From: Reticulitermes speratus | Taxonomy: Eukaryota; Arthropoda; Insecta; Blattodea; Rhinotermitidae | Length of the DNA: 64,000 bases | Reading direction: 5' to 3' | Assembly (NCBI GenBank): GCA_021186555.1 | Contig: JAJKFL010000006.1 | Span: forward strand, 36,329,478-36,393,477 | Shown: positions 36,001 through 45,083 of the stretch, one piece after another | Numbering within the stretch: the first letter of the stretch is position 1 | Layout of the letters: the number at the start of each line of letters is the position of its first letter | Position numbers and translations under genes: made by a program | Notes under the pieces: model-generated | Databases searched by the model: none | What the model was told of the DNA's origin: nothing | Seen by the model: only the letters and a program-made list of their open reading frames with translations

Positions 36001-39000
36001 AGCGTCTTGTCAGTGAGGATATTTCGTTCGCCATGTCTTCATATTCATAGAATGCTCATTCAGAAATCAAAGTGTTCTTAAGCAGTTTCATTCATGGAAA
36101 TTCTGTTTTTTTTTTTTTTAAAGAGTATAGTTTCCTTTATTTTGTACCACCTATAAACATATCACTCCTCGCTGATTAGAGATCAAACGATGTCACGTGG
36201 CGTGAGGTGGCTGTAAATACATTCATATATAAAATGCCCTGTCTCGCTCATTCTAGTAGACTTGTAAGCTTACCTGTGTGGGCTAAACATATGACCCCAA
36301 GAAAATCATTAACCATTTAATTGAAGGCTATATTATCCGCAAACAAAAAAGGCATTTGTGGGCAAATATCCTGGTAGAGAAACATACATATTTCCTTGCC
36401 TTATATAATCTGTAATTATAACAGCAAGTTCAAAAATATTGACTAGGAAGAGGTAAACCCTCCATCTATTTAATATTAAGGCCCCGCATGTCACCACTTT
36501 TTTCTGTTTTAAAATACTTACCATAAAATCAAAGTCATGTTTTACGCACAGAAATGTGTTTCACAATGTACACGCCTAATGCCACACGTTCCTTCTCATT
36601 TTGAACCATAAATATTCCGTATATACAGACTCAAAGTCTATTTACTAGACCTACAGAACACCAATACAAATAACTTCTAACTTCTTAAATAACTAAACTC
36701 TGTGACTTTGATAACAATGATATTTCTTATAATCCCCTTAATCTTAAAAAGTTTGGCTTAAAATTCTGATAGATCTTATTATTTAGCAGCCAGTCTCTCA
36801 GTCTACCAGCCAGTATACTGGAGAAACTGAATCCAAACTGACCGTAACGAAATTTCTCTTTTCATACCAGTATCTCCCATTTCCCTTAACTTTAGTAATC
36901 GGACAAATAACTTTATTTTAACAATCCGTAGGAATTAACTGTTGAACAAATTCACCACGATTCAGTTTCCTCCTTTTAAGTACAAGTAAGCCTATCCCCA
37001 AATCTCAGCTGGCATGCCGTCCACATCAGTGGATATATTACTTTTCTTTCTCATTATAACTTCAATTTCTATTCCGTGAAGTCTCGATCAGTATATGGCG
37101 CATTCCATACTGAGGTCATTGTATTGTTCTCACCTCAATACCTATGACTAACATCTCTGAAAACAAACAAAAAACCAATACCGTCACACTGTTTTTATAG
37201 CTCGATTATTCTCATTGGCTTCCAGCGCGACTGCTTTACCAGTACAGCTATTCTCCCAGCATCTCTCTTTGCTACGTTGACTTCGTGCTTGCAAACAATA
37301 CGTCTTACTTCTTTCTGCAATGTATTTTCATTCTGTTTTGTATGGGTGTGGAACTTGGTTTCTCACACTAAGAGAGGAACATAGGCTGAGGGTGTTCGAG
37401 AATAGGATGCTGAGGAGGATATTTGGGCCTAAGAGGGACGAGGTAACAGGGAGTGGAGAAGACTACATAACGAGGAACTTAAAGAACTGTACTCATCACC
37501 AAATATTATTCGGGTGATCAAATCAAGAAGAATGCGGTGGGCTGGGCATGTAGCACGTATGGGGGAGGGGAGAGGTGCATACAGGATTTTGGTTGGGAGG
37601 GCTGAGGGAAGGAGATCACTTGGAAGCCCCAGGAGCAGATGGAAGGATAATATTAAAATGGATCTTAAGGAGGTGGGATGGGGGCATGGACTGGATTGAT
37701 ATGGCTCAGGATAGGGACAGGTGGCGGGCTCTTGTGAATGCGGTAATGAACCTTCGGGTTCCATAAAATGCGGGGAATTTCTTGAGTAGCTGACGACCTG
37801 TTAGTTTCTCAAGAATCACTCTGCTCCATGGAGTGAGTGAGTTACTTAGTTAGTTTCTTAGTCGGTTATTAATTCAACCTACTTTATTTTATCATACCTA
37901 ATTTTAAATGATCTGATAGCCTCTCCTGCTAATTATTTGCTCTCTCTGCACTCCTCATCGAAACCACGGCAATCGGTTCAGCCCCTTCCTGATAAATTTG
38001 GCCTCGGACGGTCCTAATTAAGAAACATGCAATCTCTCCCATTAATTACCTCGCCTTTCAGTAACAACATTTAGGTATAACCCCAATAAATACACAGTGT
38101 TACTAGTTTCACAAAACGTATTCAAACAAATCCTCCTACAGCCTACACCTCTACTTAGATCATTCTTCTGTGTTTGGGGGCCGGGATCTGCAGGACGTAT
38201 AAGGACTCGCTACAGGCTGGAGGTTTCGGGGTTCGAAAATCTGTGGGGAAAGAGATTTTTCTTTCTGCACGCCCGCCCAGACATGCCCTCGGCCCACCCA
38301 GCCCTCTTGTACAATGAGTAATGGCTAAAGCGTCCGAGGCGTGGCGTTGACACCCCACCCCCATCTGGAGCCGAGGATAACAATGGATACAGCTCTACCT
38401 CCATTCTCCCGTTGTGCCATCACGGCATGTTGTAGGGTGAAATGTGCTTGGTGGACTTCCCCGGCATCACTACTGCTTCCTATTACTAAAGCTAGGAGCA
38501 TGTGACTACTATTTCGGACCCATTTGTAATTTTACGAAATTCTGTAAAGCACCTTTCAACACCAACGCTTAATCAATAACACATATCAATAATTGGTTAT
38601 CAGGATTAACCTCCACCGCTTTAACGCTGATAACACAAGTAGCATTAGTGCCGTAAATCAGCTGGTGCTTTCCACTTCTTCACTGCCTGCTGTTCGCAGC
38701 CACATAGTCTTTCATGCAACGTGCAAATCCTGACCCAATAGGTTTCGGCGTTTACAACCTTCGCCACAATGCTACAGAAAAACAAGTCCACTCCCTGGCA
38801 TTAATTGAATTCAAACCAGATAAGAATAATTAAGTTTTTAAATTAGTAATTAAAATCGACTCTTTTAGTTTAATCAAACTAAAATCGATTTGGTATTTAG
38901 GTGGAAATTAATAACTACCGGTATTCAACCCAAAATTTGTCACAGCTTTATTTACAACACTAAACACCACACAAAAGGAATTTTTGTCACGAAGTGCCAT

Positions 39001-41257
39001 GAGATGTTCTTGAAAGGACAATTCCACGTGTAATATCTCTTTAGCTATCCCTACGTGCTTTAAAATTAGAATATATAACCTTCCCCATCAAACGCTACAC
39101 AACTACGTGTTTGGGCATGTAAGTCTTCCTACACGGCAAGAATATTAATTTATATTAATTTCTTAGGATCACATAATTTTGCCACAAAAAAACTTTAAGT
39201 AATATTTGCAAGATATGAGAGTGATTCATATCCCTATTTTTCATGAAAACATGTTTTAGGGTTTTCTGAATAATTTCAGTCTGAGAGCGTAAGAGACGCA
39301 GCATGGGGCTCCGACTGGGTGGGAGCTCCTGTCTCGTTCCAGCGCTGTCTGGTCTTCATCACTGCTACAGCCAACAAGGAGTTCAGACTAACAGCAGGGA
39401 AATTTGTACCCGTGTGCAACTCAACCATGTTGAATGTAAGAATATTGACCTCTCCACACAGCTTTTTCGTGGCGAAGGGCACCGCAGCAGATGCTACGTG
39501 CGCAGCAGCCTTGAGGCTTACTGTGCAACCCTGTGATGAACATGATGGAATAAAATTGACAGGATAAAACCAAAATACTTGGGGAAAAACCACACATCCC
39601 ACATGGACTGACCCGGGCCCCCCGCTGTGAGAGGCCGGCGACTAACCGCCTGAGCCATGGCACGGCCCCTCTCTACACATTTAGACACACAACATACACT
39701 TAGAAGACAATGTATACAGAATAATTCAGATGTTTGCATAGGTCTAAATTAAGCATTCAATTGCCCGACTTCCTACTTACGCGATATATGGGAATTTTAT
39801 TTAATGTCCTGGCGTTAAAACTGTTATAACACTCTTGTTCATTATATTACAGAAAGATAATATGTAAGAGTAACCTGCTTTATAGTTCCATTTCCAGTAC
39901 TTCCGTACTTCTAGTACTCTGCTCTTCCCACATACCTATACGGCGTGGACAAGGACACTGTTACCTTTTGTACTTTAATGAGATCCTATAACTACGAGTA
40001 AAATAAAGTGCCACTATTTCCGTTGCTGAATCAATGATAGCGGTTTCAAAAATAAATCATGCAATTATAAAAATTACATGTAATCGTCTTAGTCTTCATA
40101 TGAAACAGGTGAATGTGAATTTCTTTGCCTTAACAAATAGATCAGCATTAGTGGATTTCAGTCTTAAAAAACCACAACATTTATATCTTGTGTTTGTAGG
40201 GAATTTACTTCAGAAATATCATAATAGATAATTCATTTCAGAGTTCTGATATAAGGACACAGAGTAACAGCCTTGACAACGTAAACAAAATAAATGAAAA
40301 CAGAAGCCTAAGGTGAGATCGAAAAATAAATATATGGGACGAAATTGATCGTGGATTTAGCACAGACATTTCAATAGTGAATAAATACTACTGTAAAATA
40401 CAAGCCATACCACTTGAAAACTAACATTAGGAGCGTGCAATGATGTTATTATTCTATTATCTAACAAATTTCTTATATATTATATACTGAAAACAGACGA
40501 CCTTAAAATGTTTCATATATTTTTCTATAACAAATTTTCACAATTTAACCCCTCACATGAATAAACGCAAAAGTAAAATTTTAGGGCTTTAATATTAGCC
40601 AGTTATGAAATATTGTAGTACATGTTAATTCCTCATAACCACATATAAATTCAGTTCTATTATACAAAATGAAGTAATAATAAAGTATGGTACATGATAC
40701 TTAAAACAAGAAACACGAGTTTGGAAATAAGAAAGGAAGAAAGAAAAAAAGGCAGGTTGTGGACAGACTTACAATGACGAATTTTGTAATCTCCCATCTT
40801 CCAAGAATATTACACAAACAAAAGTAAACTAGGTATGAATGTATGGGACATGAGAAATTAAACAAAATATTAGTCCGTAAGCCTAAATGTAACATACACT
40901 TAAAAGACACGAACACGATAATAACATGACTTATGTAAACAACATCTACCCTCAATTCAAGTGGTCGAGCACAGTTTCCAACTTAACCGTGTTTTCGACA
41001 TGAAAGTGCGCTTTTTTGGAGCCAAGAATAGAGTGAAATTAATTTATATGAGAACATGCATAGTTTTCATTTTAGTACTTCATAAAACGGGCTCAAAATG
41101 TATTGCAAATGTGGCTTTTTTGTTACCAGTGCTGGGCTAATCCTAATAACATGTACTTCTTATTTGTTCACAGATGATGAATCAATCAATATCTTTCTTC
41201 ATGTTCCTCCTCCACATGAAGGACAAGAACACCACGCAGGAAGCACTTAACACCTAA
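23288..41257 (+). CDS. Odorant receptor gene 2, complete (7 exons, 426 aa)
   Basis: A complete 7tm_6 odorant receptor. Exons: 23288-23580, 24928-25204, 30946-31211, 31310-31409, 32907-33011, 39280-39435 and 41174-41257; all GT/AG, 1281 nt in frame. ATG 23288 is the first in frame and aligns with the gene 3 start. Approximate membrane segments: TM1 48-68, TM2 80-98, TM3 133-158, TM4 191-219, TM5 290-312, TM6 322-340, TM7 394-415. The charged loop between TM4 and TM5 (about 220-278) is long and is the most variable part. Family signatures are [10 protein letters not shown] in TM6 and LTAGKFVPV before TM7. As known for the family, it should form channels with Orco in olfactory dendrites, with an intracellular N-terminus. 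The ligand is not predictable. Confidence 0.9.
23830..23876 (-). ncRNA. Hammerhead-like motif (left arm)
   Basis: On the minus strand: CCGATGA (one core change, T to C), T, GGCTTattcAAACC stem-loop, GAAAC, ATATA. Flanks retain partial pairing (ATA with TAT). Confidence 0.45.
23988..24031 (+). ncRNA. Hammerhead-like motif (right arm)
   Basis: CTGATGA at 23994-24000, an extra T, a weakened stem II (ACTTattcAAGCC), GAAAC at 24016-24020, ACGTA. Flanks ATAGGC and GCGTAT pair at five of six positions. Confidence 0.55.
24118..24166 (-). ncRNA. Hammerhead-like motif (nested element, left arm)
   Basis: Minus strand: CTGTTGA (one core change), T, GGTCCC-agaata-GGGATCC stem II, GAAAC, ATGTT. Stem I flanks GGGTCC and GGACTG pair over GTCC/GGAC plus a G-T wobble. 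Confidence 0.55.
24335..24383 (+). ncRNA. Hammerhead-like motif (nested element, right arm)
   Basis: CAGATGA (one core change) at 24341-24347, T-containing junction, GGTCCC-agaata-GGGG stem II, GAAAC at 24368-24372, then ATGTT. Flanks GGGTCC and GGATTG pair (three Watson-Crick, two G-T). Confidence 0.55.
24928..25204 (+). CDS. OR gene 2 exon 2 (TM3)
   Basis: A 277 bp exon encoding [20 protein letters not shown], a Pro/Asp-rich loop, the TM3 segment [16 protein letters not shown] and the end FEIANLTQ. Acceptor ATTACAG, donor GTAATC. It ends in phase 0. Confidence 0.88.
26135..26172 (-). ncRNA. Hammerhead-like motif, solo arm, decayed
   Basis: Minus strand: TTGATGA, T, GGCC-ttattta-GACC, then GATAC (A to T in GAAAC) and ATGTT. 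Probably inactive. Confidence 0.4.
28036..28084 (-). ncRNA. Hammerhead-like ribozyme candidate, well preserved
   Basis: Minus strand: CTGAAGA at 28078-28072, an extra T, a perfect 6 bp stem II GAACCC/GGGTTC with a 7 nt loop, GAAAC at 28051-28047, then ATGTA, giving a GUA cleavage site. Flanks GTCC and GGAC form a 4 bp stem I. All residues known to be essential in the hammerhead core are present. The opposite arm of a foldback element is not seen here. Confidence 0.68.
30184..30240 (+). mobile_element. tRNA-like SINE fragment
   Basis: GGAAGGTCGCGGGTTCGATA contains a Pol III B box (GGTTCGATAACC), followed by GGGGTCATTG and a T7 run. This T-arm layout is common in insect SINEs. The A-box part is missing or unrecognisable. 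Confidence 0.4.
30946..31211 (+). CDS. OR gene 2 exon 3 (TM4 and variable loop)
   Basis: A 266 bp exon starting [20 protein letters not shown], then [11 protein letters not shown], a Gly/Glu/Gln-rich charged loop and the end [10 protein letters not shown]. Donor GTATGT. The TM4 part is nearly identical in gene 3; the loop is not. Confidence 0.88.
31310..31409 (+). CDS. OR gene 2 exon 4 (TM5)
   Basis: A 100 bp exon encoding [17 protein letters not shown]5 and FDAFSAVT. It differs from gene 3 exon 4 at only about three bases, and the identity runs on into the first 20 bp of intron 4. Confidence 0.9.
31410..32906 (+). other. OR gene 2 intron 4
   Basis: A 1.5 kb intron. A hammerhead-like relic lies at about 31990-32034. 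From about 32290 to 32640 it aligns with gene 3 intron 4 (about 58740-59110), an old unassigned repeat common to both. No gene. Confidence 0.6.
31990..32034 (-). ncRNA. Hammerhead-like relic (shared with gene 3 intron)
   Basis: Minus strand: CTGAATTTGGAG, a loop, TTCC, GAAAC, ATCA, GTA. The GAAAC-loop-GTA half is intact. Core positions 8-9 are TT, as in the 58400-58444 copy, so the change predates the duplication. Confidence 0.38.
32907..33011 (+). CDS. OR gene 2 exon 5 (TM6)
   Basis: A 105 bp exon encoding [20 protein letters not shown], then [15 protein letters not shown]. The acceptor is CTGCAG. The donor GTAATA is the first unit of an AAT microsatellite. Confidence 0.9.
33014..33045 (+). 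repeat. AAT microsatellite at the exon 5 donor
   Basis: About ten AAT units starting at the third base of the intron, so the donor site is part of the repeat. The same arrangement follows exon 5 of gene 3. Confidence 0.9.
33266..33960 (-). pseudogene. I/R1-type LINE ORF1 (Gag-like) relic
   Basis: The minus strand encodes [18 protein letters not shown], then [16 protein letters not shown] and IPSHL. After a TAG stop comes [14 protein letters not shown], the start of a zinc knuckle. This order (AGLG.R.IR..LPPE, YG.I, YRY, HIPSHL, Y.GQP.TCY.C) is typical of ORF1 proteins of I/R1-clade LINEs in insects. Stops and frameshifts follow, so it is dead. It is absent from gene 3 intron 5. Confidence 0.75.
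34827..34896 (+). repeat. TATG/TA microsatellite
   Basis: An imperfect TATGTATG/TATATATG run of about 70 bp in intron 5. Confidence 0.9.
37320..37800 (+). pseudogene. LINE relic, C-terminal tail of RT
   Basis: Segments in order: [33 protein letters not shown], then after a frameshift [27 protein letters not shown] and, in another frame, [18 protein letters not shown] and a stop. This is the conserved tail of non-LTR retrotransposon RT proteins seen in many arthropods. At least two frameshifts. Other copies of the tail lie at 12790-13190 and 51005-51255 on the minus strand. Confidence 0.8.
39280..39435 (+). CDS. OR gene 2 exon 6
   Basis: A 156 bp exon: [35 protein letters not shown] and [16 protein letters not shown]. 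Acceptor TTTCAG, donor GTAAGA. Confidence 0.9.
39436..41173 (+). other. OR gene 2 intron 6
   Basis: A 1.7 kb intron. A tRNA-derived SINE (39461-39667) sits just 25 bp after the donor. The rest is AT-rich with nothing recognised. Confidence 0.65.
39449..39679 (-). mobile_element. tRNA-derived SINE with 12 bp target duplication
   Basis: CCTCTC(C/T)ACACA at 39449-39460 and 39668-39679 flanks a 207 bp body. Read on the minus strand it starts GGGCCGTGCCATGGCTCAGG. The Pol III A box TGGCTCAGGCGG (plus-strand 39646-39657) is perfect. The B-box-like GGGTCAGTCC is degenerate. It inserted immediately downstream of exon 6. Confidence 0.8.
41174..41257 (+). CDS. OR gene 2 exon 7 and stop
   Basis: An 84 bp exon: [18 protein letters not shown], then NTTQEALNT and TAA at 41255-41257. 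Acceptor TTCACAG. Confidence 0.9.
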   Translation: MMNQSISFFMFLLHMKDKNTTQEALNT

Positions 41258-41765
41258 TTAACATCTGAGTGACATAAAGACTTTGATTAAGTATCAACAA
41301 CTCGTATTAATGACACTGCAGCATCGTATGTTACAGAGAAACCCTACCAAGCTGTCTACGAAGAAGTTTTCAAATTCATAACCTGGATAATCAGTGAAAT
41401 TATATTCGCTTATTAAACAAAAATCTATGCCTCGGTCGGCATTACAGCGCCCTACTTTCCTAATAACGTCTATCAAACCGTCTCACAAAACCATGTAAAT
41501 TCATGGCATGAATACTCCGTCTTCGTGGCATCCGTCTAGGGTTACAGTATACACGAAACGTTCAACTGAAGGGTTTACTGTGGAAATCAATTACAATGTA
41601 CGGTACATGTAACACTTGAGCTTTGGATGTTCAAAGGATTATGTATTACTTTCTACATAATAAGCCCAGCCGAATGATTGGCCTTGTCTAAACAAACTAC
41701 CTACAATTAATACACCAACCAGCATATGCACTTAATAAAATACAAGTCATGACAATTATTAAACT

Positions 41766-41806
41766 CCTACATGTTACAGCACCGGGGTGACAACCTCAAG
41801 GAGTTT
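41766..41806 (-). ncRNA. Hammerhead-like motif, variant core (left arm)
   Basis: Minus strand: stem I AACTCC pairs perfectly with GGAGTT. The core is TTGAGGT and GTAAC followed by ATGTA. Two core changes predict loss of cleavage. Confidence 0.4.
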
Positions 41807-41942
41807 TTTTTAGAATAAAGCAATACAAGCCCAAGACGCTAATCTAGGTATTGCATCGCCCTGATTGGAATTATTAAATAATTCCAATAAGGGCGATGCA
41901 ACGCCTAGATTAGAGTGTTGGGCTTGTATTAGTTTGTTCTAA

Positions 41943-41987
41943 AGACTCCCTGAGGATGGCACCCCGTGCTGTAACATGTAGAAGTTT
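41943..41987 (+). ncRNA. Hammerhead-like motif, variant core (right arm)
   Basis: CTGAGGA at 41950-41956, extra T, GGCAC/GTGCT stem, GTAAC (A to T), ATGTA. Flanks GACTCC and GAAGTT pair with one mismatch. Confidence 0.45.
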
Positions 41988-43369
41988 AATACGTGTCATG
42001 AATTGTATTTTATTAAGTGCATAAGTTGGTTGGTGTATTAATTGTAAGAATATGCACGGTATGAGCAATATAAAATAAAAAAACTACCTACATTCCGAGC
42101 TCATTCAACTTTTTCATCGGATCAGTGATTTTTCGGAAAATCTTTTATTTCAGAATCTTTAACGTCTTAACGACCTTGTTGAACAGCTTTAGCTACACGA
42201 AAAAACTTGATTATTTCACAGCTACTATGCCATATGCTTCAAAGAGTACTGCACACTTTTCACTGGCACTCTTTCGAACTTAAACAAAATAATGTAATGT
42301 TGATGTTTTAGGTAAAATTCGACGTAAATATAACTCTTATTCTGTCACAGATTTAACATATATAAAACTACAGTGCTGACATCATGGCCTGCGGAAGTCT
42401 TAACAAGCTGAGAAACAATGTCCACACGACCAAGTATACTGTAACAAGACATGTGGCGCGATTAATAACTTTTTAATCTCGGTTTCTTTCTAAAAGTTTA
42501 TCGTGCAAAATTCCAAATGAAAAAGTAAAATGTTCTGGTTACCCAGAGAATGTAATAAGCGTGTTAACTTAAACCCACGTTGAATGAAGCGCTGTTCACT
42601 ACTGAGTTACGGAATCGCTTCTCCCAAATGTGCGCTCCAAACGTAGGATAAGCAATTCTGATTTCATAGTTTGAAATCTGAGTAAAAATACTGCTTCAAA
42701 TAACATTGTAAATCCACTATTAAACTTCACTTACACAAGTAATCATACAAGAAAAATTCACATTATTTTCCATTAAAATCATAGTAGATCCGAAAATTCT
42801 GAAACCCTTCGTTTCAATCCTCTGTTTCATGACAGTCTGCGGTCTGGTAGGGGGTAACGACGTCTTGGAGGAACTTGACGCCTCCATCTTCGACGATTAG
42901 AACAAAGAAAAAATAGTGTTCTTTTATTTAACAGAGTCACAAAATTCGGTCTTCTGAGATACGAAACCGAGCAGAACCTTAGGACAAGTAGGATATCAGT
43001 ACTTTCCGAAATATTTGTATAGGCTTACACCTACCAGGCTACAGACAGTCATTAGGTACAAGAAAGTAATCTTAATTTAGTAATTTTACCTGTCCAAAAG
43101 ATAGAAAGAATTCAATGCTTGTACCCAGCCCTCGAAAAGATGTCCCATTTATTTTGGGTATGACTCAGCCCAAGCTTTTCCTCTTCATCAGACTACTCCA
43201 TTCCCTGCAACGCTCACTCTGATCTCTATACATCAGTCCAAAACGATGGTAAATGGCTCAAGCTTTACATGGTTATCAACAGAGGCATTCGGGTAAACAG
43301 TGTAGCTACACAACTCTAGTGAAAGGTATGGAGGTATGCTGAAAGAAGATCAACAACTACACAAGATAT

Positions 43370-43438
43370 TGTGGAAGGGGTCGATCCATGTGACTTCTTC
43401 CCGTGGCCTCGGTAATGTTCCTTCATGCACTAAGCTTT
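43370..43438. other. Strongly conserved non-coding block 3' of OR gene 2
   Basis: Partner of 11313-11380, with about three differences in 70 bp while flanking DNA is much more diverged. Contains GGGGTCGATCCATGTGACTT. Function unknown. Confidence 0.5.
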
Positions 43439-44064
43439 CAGATCCAAAATACGATAAAATGACGATGTGGTATTTCACATGGAACTAGGTCACCTTAAGG
43501 CTAATTTGAAGCGATGTCAGGAACAGAATATTTGCTGCTTCTAGTTCAGATTTGACTTTTGATATTCAGGCAGTGAGAGTTATCAGTAACATATCTCACG
43601 AATATATCCCAAAACTTGTGTTAGATGCAATCATTAATAAATTTTCCGGAAATTCCTGGGCTGAAAGCCCTGCTATATCGTCTATTATATGGAATGTTAA
43701 TCTCTGCTACCGTAACTTTTACAAGGGAAATAAAAGTTTATAATAATAATATAATTATTATATATAAAAATAAATAAAAATATAATTATATTTTTATTAT
43801 AATTTAGCTCCTCATTCGAAACGTTTTCCTTCAAGAAATAGATCCCCCTCCATTCCTCGTTATACCTCGTAAGGAAACAAATGGCCACACAAATCAAATG
43901 CCCTATAAATAATTACAAAGTGTTATCACCTGCAGACGTGGTTATTGATTCAGCACTTTATGTTATTTTTCTTTTTGATTACCCATTCCTTTGTGCGTGT
44001 ATGTACCACTATTTTCAATCTATACAGACAAACACAACAACAATTCCCTGCTTCTTGATTCAAT

Positions 44065-44110
44065 TATTATCTACATGTTTCGGTCGCACAAGGTGACCAT
44101 CATCAGGTAA
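44065..44110 (-). ncRNA. Hammerhead-like ribozyme candidate, solo arm
   Basis: Minus strand: CTGATGA at 44106-44100, extra T, stem II GGTC/GACC with a 9 nt loop, GAAAC at 44081-44077, ATGTA. Stem I is short (TTAC with G-TAA, one bulge). The core is intact. Confidence 0.58.
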
Positions 44111-44811
44111 GAATAACACAACTATAAAGGAAAGCATGTGTTAAGGCGGAGCCCTCTCCTTTTACAGTAAAATACAAAATCATTTCCGTGAACTATAAGG
44201 TTACAAAAGGTATCAAGATATTAAAATTGTAAAATTACAAAATACACAATGGTCTATTATTTCCTACACGGGAAATAATATGCATTATGTGCATTCTATA
44301 TTAAATTCTATGGATGTTTTAAAAACCAACATTAGATCTATATATAGATAAGAAGAAGTCGCTAAGTGTTTTTCAATCTTGTGGTGTGCATATGGCAGCT
44401 TCCGTTCCTACTAGGGGGACGTTCCTAGGTTTATTCTTCCGGAGCACCCTGGGCGGGTTGAATAGTTTCAGTACACTTTCTCGTGCGCTATATTCTTATC
44501 CTGTTACTCTCCCCAATGGTAAGGTGCCTGTAGGGATATGATCTCGATTAAACAGATTGTGCAAAGTGGTGCCAATCACAGAACCCTATTATTCGGTGTG
44601 CATTCGTTAATTCGTACATATGTTAAATACCATCACTTATTAAAGAATAAAGCATACAAATGATCATAAAAATCTGTTGTATCCCACCATTCTAACGTAG
44701 ACCACAGAGCATCCCGATTTTAATAGCTGTAACTATTTGCGCTGCATTTTTCTGGACACATGATTACGCGTACATAGTCTTTAGGTGCGTGATACGTGAT
44801 ATATATGTACA

Positions 44812-44814
<3 letters not shown>

Positions 44815-44847
<33 letters not shown>
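44815..44847. repeat. CA microsatellite
   Basis: About 33 bp of uninterrupted AC repeats, followed by further short AC runs. Confidence 0.95.
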
Positions 44848-44852
<5 letters not shown>

Positions 44853-45083
44853 ACACAAATACAAGCGCCAAGTAAAATTAATTTAGGTACAAATTCTCTT
44901 TTTAGAAATGCATTAAACTCTGTTCATTTCCACGTTCATTTTCAAAATCAAGACTCCCGGTGTCGTGTTTAATAATACCATAATATTTAATTGCTTCGGA
45001 AATTTTTGGAAACCTAAACGGTTTCCAGATACTTAAGCATTACTCGTCATTTTATAGAACTAAATATTTATCAACATGTTTAC

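Larger units (their letters stand above)
33012..39279 (+). other. OR gene 2 intron 5
   Basis: A 6.3 kb intron. It holds the AAT repeat, a minus-strand LINE ORF1 relic (33266-33960), a TATG microsatellite (34827-34896), a plus-strand LINE RT tail (37320-37800) and a GC-richer unassigned island (about 38150-38460). About 34420-36600 aligns with gene 3 intron 5 (about 60250-62300). The LINE pieces have no counterpart there and are later insertions. Confidence 0.65.
41694..42092. mobile_element. 375 bp foldback element with 12 bp target duplication
   Basis: AAACTACCTACA at 41694-41705 and 42081-42092 flanks an almost perfect palindrome (arms about 165 bp, centre near 41880). Both arms carry a hammerhead-like block, but with GTAAC in place of GAAAC. 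The right end has GCACGGTATGAGCAATATAA, as in the nested element at 24 kb. Confidence 0.88.

Noticed and set aside
38150..38460. GC-rich island with a GGGTTCGAAAAT box in gene 2 intron 5
   Set aside because: The B-box-like sequence lacks a matching A box or flanking duplication, so I do not call it a SINE or a gene.
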